Source: Hydrangea macrophylla (Eukaryota > Streptophyta > Magnoliopsida > Cornales > Hydrangeaceae). Taken from it: DNA of 64,000 nt. The stretch lies in NCBI GenBank assembly GCA_033977485.1, contig CM066988.1:78402669-78466668 (forward strand), read 5' to 3'. The notes beneath the pieces are model-generated. The model was given only the letters and a program-made list of their open reading frames with translations. It had not been told where the DNA came from and ran no database searches. Positions within the stretch are counted from its first letter, which is position 1. Each line of letters starts with the position of its first letter. A program made the translations under genes and the position numbers. This document shows, in pieces, positions 36,940-47,278 of the stretch.

Positions 36940-36950
36940 CTATATATAGG
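36940..36950 (-). promoter_or_regulatory. TATA box of the Tat 5' LTR
   Basis: The minus strand reads CCTATATATAG, about 100 bp downstream of the palindrome cluster. It is followed by an A-rich start region. Confidence 0.6.
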
Positions 36951-37052
36951 CAATCATTAGGGGGTCATTTTGGGAAATTCGTAGCCAAAACCCTAATTTT
37001 CGCCGCCTTTTGATGGTATAAACCGAACTACTTTTGGACAGACTGTCACAAA

Positions 37053-37310
37053 AATGCGGCACTCCCTGGAAATGGAAGCGGCACTCGCTGAATGCCGGAA
37101 CGGCACTCAGTGAATGCCGGCGCGGCATTCTCTGAATGCCGCAACGGCACTCATGGAATGCCGCGTACAACTCCATGGACTGCCGTCTTTTTAGAATGTT
37201 CAAATTTAGCGCCACTTGAAACAATTTATCGGCAGTTAATGGATGCCGATGCAGCTCTCCCTGAATGCCGTTTTGGCAGTTTGGGAGTGCCGCAACGGCA
37301 ACCCGTGACT
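37053..37310. repeat. CGGCACTC palindrome cluster in the 5' LTR (U3)
   Basis: At least eight units with consensus CGGCACTCACTGAATGCCG follow each other at roughly 20-25 bp spacing. Some are separated by short spacers. Each unit is an imperfect palindrome able to form a hairpin or bind a dimeric factor. Confidence 0.8.
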
Positions 37311-37507
37311 GCCGTAAATCCGCCTAAGTACCATTTTGCCTCAATTATCCTATTTCTTTCTTTTTTGCTTTTTGTTTAGGTTAAAGAGTCTTTCGAAGGG
37401 TTTGAATCATCTTTGGAAGTCCTAGATTAGTTGGACGCTTGTCATCATCGGATCTTAGAGGTAGTACTCCCTTAACTCGACGTTTAGTCAAAATCGGGGT
37501 GTCTACA

Positions 37508-38171
37508 CCTATCATTAAATCGAGTGCCATCATATCAAATCAACTTGGGCCGAATATATGATTTTGTGAATGTGTATCAATCCCAATAATTCAACACTTC
37601 AAATCCGAATCAATATGTTTTAACAGAGCACAAACAGTAATGAATTTGTACAATCAGATCTGTGCAATTTTTTTTTTCTCAGGTCCATATAACAATTCTG
37701 ACCTTCCATTCGTGATAATATGTGTATATACATTGAATATGAACATCAACATATATTAAATGAACAAATACCATCATATTATTTTAATAATATTATTGAA
37801 TCAAGTGCCGTATTAACAACAGCCAAAGGTACAATATTAAAGGTTTATGAATAACTCTGGCACTTTATACCATTCCAATTATCATATTATTTTAATATAA
37901 ATATGAATTAATATCACTTCAAATTTACAATATTTTAATATTTCAAAATAAATCTCTTGGCTCAACAAATAGTGTTCACGTGGGTAACAACCAATCAAAG
38001 GCTGTGATTGAAAACAAATATTAAAATCTTTCATGCTTATGTGCGTATAGACCAACTGTTTAGGCCAAGATTCCATGAATTAATCAACAGTTTAGGCCGA
38101 ATATTTCATGATCATCAATACGATTCGGTTGAAACTATATACACAATAACCCTAATAATTAACATGATACT
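37508..38171 (-). other. Copia leader, distal part
   Basis: This is the continuation of the Copia leader interrupted at 16769. The first five bases are the second CCTAT copy. AT-rich, no gene. Confidence 0.6.
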
Positions 38172-38183
38172 ACTCTGATACCA
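38172..38183 (-). other. Copia primer-binding site, tRNA-iMet type
   Basis: The minus strand reads TGGTATCAGAGT two bases after the 5' LTR end. It matches the usual initiator-methionine primer site of plant Copia elements at 11 of 12 positions. Confidence 0.85.
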
Positions 38184-38185
38184 CT

Positions 38186-38661
38186 TGTTAGATATTTTAA
38201 TCTATAAAACTGTAGAACCCTAGAGTAGTAAAACTATATCCATAGGATCATATCATGTTAGATTATCAAGGAAATAATATAGTAGAATACATATCTGTAT
38301 CCATTGTAGCAATTAGTAAACCTTAGGAGAATGATGATGATCAGTTATGTCTTCCTTAGTCAAATCTCCTTAGATCTGTAATGGGTTTCTTCTTTAGATG
38401 GGATAGAAGAAGAAGACTTTATATATTGATTTGACATATTGGGGACCATAACTTATATGTCTTTATATACTGATATGTAGGGTTACCATTATTCTTAACA
38501 GGGTCAGTATTTGATATCCACTCATTAAATCCATACCCAGTAGAAGTCCATGGGCTTCCTACAATTAGACCACATAATATAAGCCTCTAATTAATAGCCC
38601 TTATAATATAATTGATATTAATATATTGCCCACTCTTATTAGGAAATATAATTTCTTAACA
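38186..38661 (-). repeat. Copia 5' LTR (476 bp)
   Basis: In plus orientation TGTTAGATAT to TTTCTTAACA. It is the partner of 12288-12765 and is followed by the target duplication CAAAC. Confidence 0.92.
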
Positions 38662-38666
38662 CAAAC

Positions 38667-38756
38667 ACTTTACATAAAACACTTACAAACACACTATATC
38701 TCTCTCTTGGGCGCACTGTGGGGTCTGGATAATTAGTTTGTAAGTGTTTGTGCCCC
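38667..38756. mobile_element. Right part of the split foldback MITE
   Basis: It ends GTAAGTGTTTGTGCCCC, the reverse complement of GGGGCACAAAC.. at 12277 joined to ACTTTAC here. The centre has CTATATCTCTCTCTTGGG. Flanks TAATATTT and TAGCATTG agree at five of eight bases, a weak hint of an old 8 bp duplication. Confidence 0.65.
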
Positions 38757-39299
38757 TAGCATTGTTGCATCGTTTTTCATATGGCTTTTGAGAGCCTTTA
38801 GAATCTAACAATCCGTGGTCTCCCCATTGCACACACATCACATATGTTTTAAGCCACATATTTTCACTGATTGCACATAATCATTTCATGTAAATAATAC
38901 GACTTGAACTGATTGATTTCAATCAATCAATCAATTAATTGTTTTAAAGTTAGTTCAGTTAGTTTAGGTAATTGGTTTAGAGAATTAAGCTAGTTTAGTT
39001 AGCTTGTAAAATGTCTCAAACGTCATCATTAGGGACAAAAATGTAGGTGATGTGGTGTTGTTTTTTTATTAATGGCTTTATCCCAAATCGTAGGGTATCT
39101 TAGAGGCGCAGTCTTTACGTGATAATACAAATAAAAATACCAAGGGTTACAAAATTAAAGGAGTTATATTTATAAATAGCAATATAGGTACTAATTATTT
39201 ATTAAAATAGTATTATTGCTAGGAATAATACACAGTAATAAAATAAAACTGGTATTTTATTTAACATTAGGGAAATGGAAATTATATGTTGCAACAAGG

Positions 39300-39470
39300 A
39301 TCAACAAGCAATGTTATTCGTCTGATGGCAATGAAACATCATTACCAACAACTCCAACCGATACTAGTGGCAACATCAACCTTAGCGATGATTCTCCTAT
39401 TGACATCGAATCACCATCAGAGAGGCCACCAGGAAAAATAGGTGAAAAACAATGGCAAACTATCAAATGC
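39300..39470 (+). pseudogene. Possible NAM/Myb-like transposon-associated protein fragment
   Basis: The frame containing SLPTTPTDTSGNINLSDDSP and then IDIESPSERPPGKIGEKQ resembles the linker and 'RP.GRK..K' start of plant NAM-associated or GST-T3-like proteins. Such proteins often derive from PIF/Harbinger elements. Only about 50 residues fit and no partner domain is visible. It could be chance. Confidence 0.25.
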
Positions 39471-41480
39471 TTTAGTATTGAATGCAAAATGTACATGTAC
39501 TGGCATCGATGTGTGCGTGTACTCATATAATAAATATATGTTTACAATTTATATCAATTGCATACATGAAATTAAATTAAATGTCAAATACTTTAGTTTT
39601 GAATAAAAAGCGTACCTCAATAAATTGCTAGAAACAATCCATATTATTTATTTTGCGTCTACAACATATGTCAAATGCAATGAAAATAAGTGCCAATATG
39701 GGGGACCCCTCACTCATACTTACCGATTTCACTCACGTCTTCCACCAGTGATAACCATCCAACGAGAATCGTAGGATTGACATTTAGGAAGAAAAGACTA
39801 CCGATTGTCTAGAGCCAATACGCTCTAGCAATTATATGTGGGTATACCGGTGCCTTCCCTTGAAGGGAAGAAATCAAGCCTTCAATATACCCTTAATACA
39901 TATTTGATTTTAATGCCATCAACTTTGTACGTATGTATCAAAGGTAGCCCCTAGGAAAAAGCGTGCTATAGTAGCCTTGGGAGAGCTTCTATGTATGCAA
40001 CATCGCTATAATCGGGAAACAAAACACCAATGTCAATTGAAATGCCTGAAATTAGGACGATTTCATAAGTCGTTACAAATTAAATGACATTTAGTACAAC
40101 ATTTTTCAAAGTCACATAGAAATGCATACTGGTGATAAAAGTAAAGTTGTATGGAGTTATGCCTAACTTGAGATAAGGTAGATGAAATGTGTGCGTCTTG
40201 TCGCACCACCGCTTGACAGCTGACTCCGGTATTTTTTTTTATCTGAATTAGGCATTTCCACCGAAGTAAACTGAGACCATCCAGCAAGGTCTATGATCTC
40301 TCTTATTTTAGGCCACTGGGAAATTCAATTGTACAACACTTGTGGATTCCTTCAATTCCCTCACATTCTAAACATTATTCCTTGAGAGTTGGCAATAGTT
40401 TGACCATCCTGAAGCGTGTGTGTCATCATTGACAACGCACAAATATTATTCATTATATTATTATTCACACGGAATCTCGGAGGGTATGGTGGTGCTGGTA
40501 GATCGGCGCCTAGCACTTTTTTTTTCTTCGAATAATCGATTCGTGATTATTCAAACAAAATACCTTTCTATAAAACAAAATAAGATATTATGTAAAACAC
40601 ACTCTCTCAATTATCAATTTGGCTAACAGACCAACAAATTATTTGCCAAAGTTGGATGCAAAGACTTGAAAATATAAGCTTTTTGAAAAAACTTAAAATA
40701 CTCTACTACAATTAGCTTTTGAAACTATGGCAATGACTTCTTTTTACACCCTTGATATAAATAACCTTTGGATATTGGATTTTAGCCGTTACTATTAGGG
40801 ATGTAATCAGTCGGGTCGGTCGGGGATTTCCTACATTTTGGAACCGAACCAAGATGGTCGGTTTTCCAAAAGCTAGCACCGAACTAACCAACTCGCTTTC
40901 AGTTTCAGTCGGTTTCGGTTGCCACCGATTTTCGATCGGGGTGGTCGGGTTGTTCAAGGTAGGAATTCCAAGCATAGAGTTTTCAAAAAACAGAACTAAG
41001 AAGACAGAGATTAGGCAGAAGTTCAAATAGCCTTTAAGAGGGGAAAAAAAATCAAAAAACCAAAAACCATCTTTCATGATGATTAGTGAGCAAATGAGGA
41101 TATAGATAAAAAGAGAGATGGGAGAAGCAAAAACCATAATATAACCTTGGACTTGGCCCTTGTTCGTCGACGGCAGCGATTGAAGATTTAGAGGTCACAA
41201 TGTACTATTTTTCCATGAAACCTTAAAGCTTCATTTCATTTAGATAAAGATAAAAATACAGAGGCATGGAAATAAAGTATTAAAGAGAGAGAAGAAATTG
41301 AGTGAGAGAAAGAGGAGTTGGTATATGCGTAGTGTAGTCTTGTTTGCACTAAAAAACCGTCAAAGGTTTTTGAGCCCGAGTGGCATGAAATTGGATAGGG
41401 GGGAGGCCGGCACAAGGGTTGCAATAGCTTATCGGGCTCGACAGGACGATGTCACGTGGTCTCTAAAGATCCATAGCTGT

Positions 41481-41757
41481 TGGTTAAATATGGTGAAGTC
41501 TAAATGAATGATGAGCAGTCTAATTGGGCTATAGCCATGATAGGAGCCCGATTGGAAGGGTGGGCATGAATGAGGACCATCGGGCATAGAAGTAACATAA
41601 CCTAACACAGTTGGTTAAATATGTATTGGTTAAATATGGTGAAGTCCAAATGAATGATGAGCAGTCTAATCGGGCTATAGCCATGATAGGAGCCCGATTG
41701 GAAGGGTGGGCATGATTGACGACCATCGAGCATAGAAGTAACATAACCTAACGCAGT
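41481..41757. repeat. Tandem duplication, 146 bp period
   Basis: Two copies beginning TGGTTAAATATGGTGAAGTC lie end to end. They share GCTATAGCCATGATAGGAGC and GAAGTAACATAACCTAAC with few differences. Confidence 0.85.
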
Positions 41758-42189
41758 GTAAGTCCGATGGTAGATCAAAGCAGCACGGAGGCCAATTGGA
41801 CACCGTATAGTTAAGGATGGCTGTATGAGTCCGATCGGCCATAGGCATTCGTAAAAAGGGAATAGGGCATGAAAGATAGTATTGAAACTGCCAAGCCCGA
41901 TTCAGTTGAAAGAAGAAGTTGGCAAGGCCGATGGACTAAAAGGGGAAGGCGGTGTTATTCACAACTGTCAAAGCGAAGTCATCCCAGATTTTTAGGAAGC
42001 AAGAGTTTGGTTTGGAAGGTATTTAATCACGTCCAACTGGATTGGAAGACTGATCCCTAGAATAGAGGGATTGGTTCAATCAAGAGTCGGGATAAGGCAA
42101 GAATTGAAGACTGGGAAGGATTCTTCCACTATCAATCAATCAGGATTGCTTAAGGCGCAAGGAAAGGAGTTCTTTCCTTATCAGGATTC

Positions 42190-42265
42190 ATAGAGGCTGC
42201 TATAAATATGGAAGCAGGCCAACCAAGCAGGGGACTCCGCGTCATCTCGAAAAACGGCACACATT
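42190..42265 (+). promoter_or_regulatory. LTR-like core promoter of an unidentified element
   Basis: GCTATAAATATGG is a strong TATA box, followed by a leader rich in CA and CATTCAAA repeats. No gene follows. It may be the promoter of an undefined solo LTR around 41230-42560. I could not fix its ends. Confidence 0.3.
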
Positions 42266-42962
42266 GCATCCAAAAAACATTCAAAGCATTCAAACCTTTA
42301 TGTTCTTTCTGCATTCATAGCAAATAAGTCTACCCTCATTTGTTATTTTCTTTACTGTTTTCATTCTTATGAACAGAGCCTATTTTGATTCTGTTCTTTG
42401 CTTATATGTTATATTTTCCAAACACTTAATAAAATATGTATTTTATTAATCGTTTGTGATTTGTTTACCTGGTAAACTCTACACTATTTGGCTTGTGCGC
42501 TTCAGTACTGACAAGGGATTTTTGGTGAGGGTACTTTCCTACTCATCACACACAATCACCCCGTTAGAAGTTAGATCTAAAGCCTTGTGTCTCACTCACA
42601 CAAGCAATATAGGAAATTAGTTTGCACCTACACCGAGCATGTGTGGCTCTGGCACGCCCGCGCAAAACTACTAGCAAACAAGTCTGTGTAAGAGAGAGGC
42701 CGAAGAGGGGTCTAGAGAGAGGAGAGTAGGACTGAGTAATTATGGTTTGTGATATTACTTTATGAGAAATTACAAAACATGAAGAGAGATATGGGTTAGA
42801 TAGGTCTAGATAGGAGAGTCAAGTGAAACGTAATGATATTAATTATGAAAGAGAAATATTGGAGGCTTTATGAATATTAAATGTTAAATATTTATGGGAA
42901 AAAGAGAGAATAGACTATTTGTATTATCAAGGGAGTGAAAGTGCAGATGCGCCAAACATGTA

Positions 42963-43156
42963 TAGGTACATAATACAATTGAGCAGTCGGCTTTGGTTTT
43001 TCACCTGGAAAAATCGGCCACCAAATCGAAAACTGAAAATTTTAATTGCTGAAAACCGTGAACTGACCGAGAGTGTTATAATCCGACCAAAATCTATCGG
43101 TTGGTTGGTTCGGTCGATCGGTCGGTTCGGTTCTACGATTTCTTTGTACACCCCTA
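42963..43156. mobile_element. Degraded hAT-like repeat with GGTTCGG composition
   Basis: It ends ACACCCCTA, and internally has GGTCGATCGGTCGGTTCGG, like the family described at 43238. No target duplication is readable. Confidence 0.35.
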
Positions 43157-43237
43157 GTTACTCTAGTCATTGGAAAGCCGTTGGAAAGTAGCTGTTGTGA
43201 GCAAAATGGCGGAAGCCTAGCCGACATCGGGACTACC

Positions 43238-43682
43238 TAGGGATGGCAACGGGGCGGGTATGAGACGGGGACCCCATACCCCGCCCCCGTCCCGCTTCAT
43301 TGAACCCTCCCCCCGCCCTCGCCCCGCCCCGATTAAGAGGTTTTTTTTTTGTAAACAAATTGAAAAAAGTTATTTTTTTAATGCATTCTTTTTCCCATAC
43401 ACAACAGTACACGAACAGATGAGAGAGAGAGAGAGAACTGTTTGAATTAATAATTGATGTTTGAGGGTCTGTCACGAATTATTCCATAAAACTATGAATT
43501 GGACGAACCACTAAGCTTATCAAAAATCGAGGCGGGTTCGGGTTTTTTGACCTTACCCCGAACCCGACTCGGATTTTAAAAATCTCTCCCATACCCACCC
43601 CTAACCCTATTAAGCCCCCCTATACCCTACCAATTAGGGGCGGGGCGGGAAACCCGGAAAACCCGTCCCATTGCCATCCCTA
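43238..43682. mobile_element. Non-autonomous hAT-like element, TAGGGATGGCAA termini
   Basis: Terminal inverted repeats TAGGGATGGCAA / TTGCCATCCCTA enclose 445 bp rich in GGGGCGGG and CCCGCCCC. Flanks GGACTACC and GAATTGCC match at five of eight positions, and all three differences are transitions. This fits an old 8 bp duplication. No transposase is present. Confidence 0.7.
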
Positions 43683-44063
43683 GAATTGCCAGCCCAAGCC
43701 AGCTGGCATTGGGTCTATCAACCACACCCTGCCGATATTGTGTCAGTCAGCCCACCCTAGCCGGCATTCCTTCTGCTCACCCATTGTTAGCCCTAGCACT
43801 CTTTCCGCTGTCTCTCTTGATACACAACTGTTCACCTTCCACCTCCTGTATAGAAACTTACTTAAATTTACAGTACAAATCTTTACACCACTGAAAATGC
43901 TCTTAAAGGCAGTTAGATTTTTGCCCTTCCCTATGCAACAAAAAAGAAAAGAAAATTAAAATTGGGAGCTCACTAGAAGTCGGTAGACTTCAAAACACCA
44001 AACAAAACCCAAGCAAGAAAACGCCTACCTCGAATACGCGCCAAGGCGAGTGTTGTTTTTTTC

Positions 44064-44073
44064 GCTATAAAAG
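44064..44073 (+). promoter_or_regulatory. TATA box of CIPK23
   Basis: CTATAAAAGG lies about 740 bp upstream of the start codon and 30 bp upstream of a plausible start region (CGAAATTTCAGC). The resulting leader is long and may be spliced. Confidence 0.55.
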
Positions 44074-44381
44074 GCCAAATCGCAGCAGCGAAATTTCAGC
44101 TTTTCATTTCACTATTTGAGAGAAGAAGAACACACGGAAGTTTAGAGAGAGAAACAGGATCACATCAGCCGACTTCATATCGATTTCTATTACAAAACTC
44201 CAAACCCTCAGGCGTCGATCTAGAATTCTTCGAAATATCCGTCCCAAATCATCCAAAATTGTGATCAGTTCAATCCAAAATCTTGATTCCAAATCCAAAC
44301 TATGTAATTTGCCCCCAAATCAAAATCATTTTCGAGTCCAAAATCGATCCATTTCAGATTTGCTTCAAAAACCCTAATTAA

Positions 44382-44465
44382 ATGGAGTTCTCTGAGCTTC
44401 CTTCAATTGTTGGTTTCTTGATTTTCTCTCTCATCATCAGTCACCGCGTTTCGGTTTGTCCGTAG
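44382..44465 (+). promoter_or_regulatory. Upstream ORF 1 in the CIPK23 leader (27 codons)
   Basis: ATG at 44382 opens MEFSELPSIVGFLIFSLIIS plus seven residues, then TAG. It is hydrophobic. It will only matter if this part of the leader is kept in the mRNA. Confidence 0.45.
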
Positions 44466-44531
44466 ATTTTTGTTGAAGCTTTCGAGGGCTTTTTGGGTTC
44501 TGTGGGTTTTCTCTCTCTAGAAAAGGGGAAG

Positions 44532-44585
44532 ATGAGTGTGGCGAAGTCTCAGGTGTGGCAGCCTTGCAAGAAGAAGAGATCTTAG
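44532..44585 (+). promoter_or_regulatory. Upstream ORF 2 in the CIPK23 leader (17 codons)
   Basis: MSVAKSQVWQPCKKKRS then TAG. It is basic and cysteine-containing. Confidence 0.4.
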
Positions 44586-44619
44586 ACAGAGAAGAGAGAA
44601 GTGGGTATAGAGAGATTCA

Positions 44620-44667
44620 ATGGACGGTATCTGTATCGAATTGATCTCAGGAGAGGCACACTTGTGA
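44620..44667 (+). promoter_or_regulatory. Upstream ORF 3 in the CIPK23 leader (15 codons)
   Basis: MDGICIELISGEAHL then TGA, ending 142 bp before the main start codon. Confidence 0.4.
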
Positions 44668-44753
44668 GGACTGAGGAGAAGTGATCTTGAGGTTAGAGAG
44701 AGAAAGGGCGTAAATCGATATATAGTTGTATATACATATACATTTATATATAT

Positions 44754-44755
<2 letters not shown>

Positions 44756-44809
<54 letters not shown>
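44756..44809 (+). repeat. (GA)27 microsatellite abutting the CIPK23 start codon
   Basis: A perfect GA run of about 54 bp ends with the base before ATG. It would lie in the mRNA leader. GA tracts in plants bind BPC/GAGA-binding proteins. Confidence 0.9.
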
Positions 44810-44814
<5 letters not shown>

Positions 44815-46693
44815 TTCTCGCTCCAGTAATCGGACGCGCGTGGGGAAGTACGAGCTGGGACGGACGCTTGGGCAGGGAACGTTTGCGAAAGTGAAGTTTG
44901 CTCGGAACATAGAGACTGGTGAGAACGTTGCTATCAAGATTCTCGACAAAGAGAAAATTCTCAAGCATAAGATGATCGGTCAGGTACCCTCTGATCAATT
45001 TATACACCCACATATATGGATCTAGAAATTTGGAGCTTGGTAGGGCGAAAGGGCGGTGAAAGAGATAGTGAGTTTACGGTATTCGGGGTACAGCCTTGGA
45101 GGCTTTTTTAGGTTTAGTCGTACATATTTTGTTTTATCAATGTTAGGGGGCATAAACAAGTTTCTCAAACTCTCTCTCTTGGTAGTACTGTGTGGTCTAT
45201 TGAAATTATGCGGATCCTATACTGCCGCCACCTAAGAGAGAGATAAGAGTGTGTTTGTAAGTATTTGTGAAACTTGTTTGTATCCCAAATATTACTCATT
45301 TTGTTTGGACAATAGAAAAGTTAATACTGATTACACGACACCTGTTACTACAAATTGGGACAAAAAAGTTGAATGTTTCATACTTGATGGGATCCTTAAG
45401 TGTAAAATAGAGAATTTTTTAGTTTGAGAGGAGGGCTTTTAAGTGTAAAAATATATTTTTTAAGTATACACTCAGCTTCTTGTGCGGACATTCGCAACTC
45501 TTAAGTTGCAGACTTTTGTTTTCAACCGTTATCCAGTTTTCATTAAGTGTGTATTGCAATAATTTCACAGTATACAGTTATTGGAAACAGAAGTCCGCAC
45601 TAGAAGCGGACTATATATATATATATGTGCACCCAGAACCCTTCTCCCGAGGAGTGTTAAAGTCTTCACTTCTGTTTACACTGCCGTATCCCGTTTTCAG
45701 TCAGTGAAATTATTTTAATTCCCCTAATAAAAACTGGATTCAACGGTTATAAACAGAAGTCATAAATTGAGAGGCTTTATATATGCATATGTATGTATGT
45801 ATATATTCTCTAAGAACAACTTTTCTGATGCATAAATTCCTTTTTTTCGATTGAGTATCTCTATGTCTGTCTTTATCGGACAAGTTTTCTGATCCTTAAA
45901 TTCCTTTTGTTCAATTATCTTTGCACCCCCCCCCCCCCCCCCCCCCCCCCTTCCTTTCAATGATTTGACATGAATTGTATTTTAGATATTCTAGTATACG
46001 TAGCTGTTGCATTTAGTTGGTGTTTGGATGCCAAGAAAACTGAAAGGAAGAAGGAAATGAAAAGTTGGAAGCTTTGTGGTTTTTACTTTTACTTGATTGA
46101 GACGTCTCCAATCATTATTCAAATTCCCACATAAATTTGAGTGAAAATTGAGTAAAAGCTTTGTTGATGTTGAAGCTTGATATACGAGTAGTTGGTAACT
46201 TAACATGGTATCAAAGCCTTGTTTGTGGGAGGACCTGGGTTCAACTCTCCACCCCGTTTTGTTGTGCATATTTGCACTTTGTTATTTGTCTCCACTATGA
46301 TGGAGTTTGGTTTGTTTGCTCTCCACGTGCAAGTTCGAGTTGCACGTGAGGGAGGGTGTTGAAGCTTGATATACATTATTGGGCCATTCTCTAACAGTTT
46401 GAGTGTTTGTAGTAGTGGGTAACTTAACAATTGATATGAAACTCTCTAATGGTTTTACTCAATTGTAACATAACCACGCTCCCTCAATATGTATAAAATT
46501 TGGAGTAATGCTAGTCCCAAACAAAATTTTATATAAAATTTCACACAAAACAATTATGACCCTTGATTCTGGTGGGTCTTGTGTGGGCCCCATGTGTTCC
46601 CCACTAGGCCTGGCAAATGGGCGTGCTCGGGCGGGTTCGGGTCGGGCTGAAATCGGGCCGGGCTTGGTTCGGGTTCTTATAGGTCCGGGCCCC

Positions 46694-46729
<36 letters not shown>

Positions 46730-47219
46730 AGTGTTAACATGATTTTCAAACTCAAAAAAACAGATCTATTGCAGAAAATAAAAATCTCAAAAAAACAGAT
46801 CTATTGCAGAAAATAAAAATCTAACCACAGAAAAGCCTTTCAAAAAAAAAAAAAAAGAGCTTAAAAAATAGAGAAAAGCCTTCAGATTCAGAAAACAGAG
46901 CTTAAAAATCTAACCAGAGAAAAGCCTTTAGATTCAAAGAACGAACATTTAAAGCAAATACAATTGAAAGCCACATTTGTAACAACTCATAAATAGAGTT
47001 TCACAAATAGAGAATCTGCTAAAATTTCATAAAAAAAATAGAGCTTTAAAAACATCAACACAAATTGTGTTGGTGTATTCACGAAAAACTTATTGATCTG
47101 CCATGGAGGAGCCCGAGCCCTGAAATCCTCGAAAAAGCCTTGAAGAATTGCGAAATCTTGTTGATCTAGTGGAAAAATGTTGATTTTGCCGACACCCAGT
47201 TTATTAATTCCTTGTTGAT

Positions 47220-47278
<59 letters not shown>

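Larger units (their letters stand above)
16770..37507 (-). mobile_element. Tat/Ogre-type Ty3/Gypsy retrotransposon, minus strand, 20.7 kb, with two antisense genes
   Basis: LTRs at 16770-19721 (3') and 34542-37507 (5') both begin TGTGGATACC and end GGGTGTCTACA in plus orientation. They are flanked by a perfect 5 bp duplication CCTAT (16765-16769, 37508-37512). A primer-binding site lies beside the 5' LTR and a polypurine tract beside the 3' LTR. The domain order gag, protease, G-patch, RT, RNase H, archaeal-type RNase H, integrase places it in the Tat lineage. A 7 kb region after integrase holds two tandem arrays and two plus-strand genes. Many stop codons show the copy is inactive. The LTRs differ by a few percent by eye, so it is younger than the Copia it sits in. 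Confidence 0.95.
34542..37507 (-). repeat. Tat 5' LTR (2966 bp)
   Basis: In plus orientation TGTGGATACC to GGTGTCTACA, followed by the target duplication CCTAT. It contains the intact palindrome cluster (37053-37310) and a TATA box at 36940-36950 on the minus strand. It therefore carries the promoter of the genomic RNA. Confidence 0.95.
12288..38661 (-). mobile_element. Ty1/Copia retrotransposon, minus strand, containing a nested Tat element
   Basis: Two LTRs (38186-38661 is the 5' LTR, 12288-12765 the 3' LTR) share most of their sequence. They are flanked by a perfect 5 bp duplication CAAAC at 12283-12287 and 38662-38666. A tRNA-iMet-type primer site and degraded gag, protease, integrase, RT and RNase H lie between them. 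Without the nested 20.7 kb element the Copia is about 5.6 kb, a normal size. It has lost the integrase core and the RT active site, so it cannot move by itself. LTR differences look like roughly 6-7% over the first 120 bp by eye, older than the element inside it. Confidence 0.93.
38757..42962. other. Intergenic repeat-derived DNA
   Basis: No supportable intact gene. It contains a possible transposase-associated fragment (39300-39465), GGGTCGG-type repeat sequence at 40796-40960, a 146 bp tandem duplication (41481-41757) and an LTR-like promoter region near 42200. The rest is AT-rich. Confidence 0.5.

Noticed and set aside
37092..37379. 95-codon cysteine-containing open frame in the 5' LTR
   Set aside because: It is a translation of the CGGCACTC palindrome units. 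The corresponding frame is absent from the other LTR.
46200..46430. Small protein gene beside the TRIM
   Set aside because: The frame is made of TRIM LTR and internal sequence on the minus strand. TRIMs do not code for protein.
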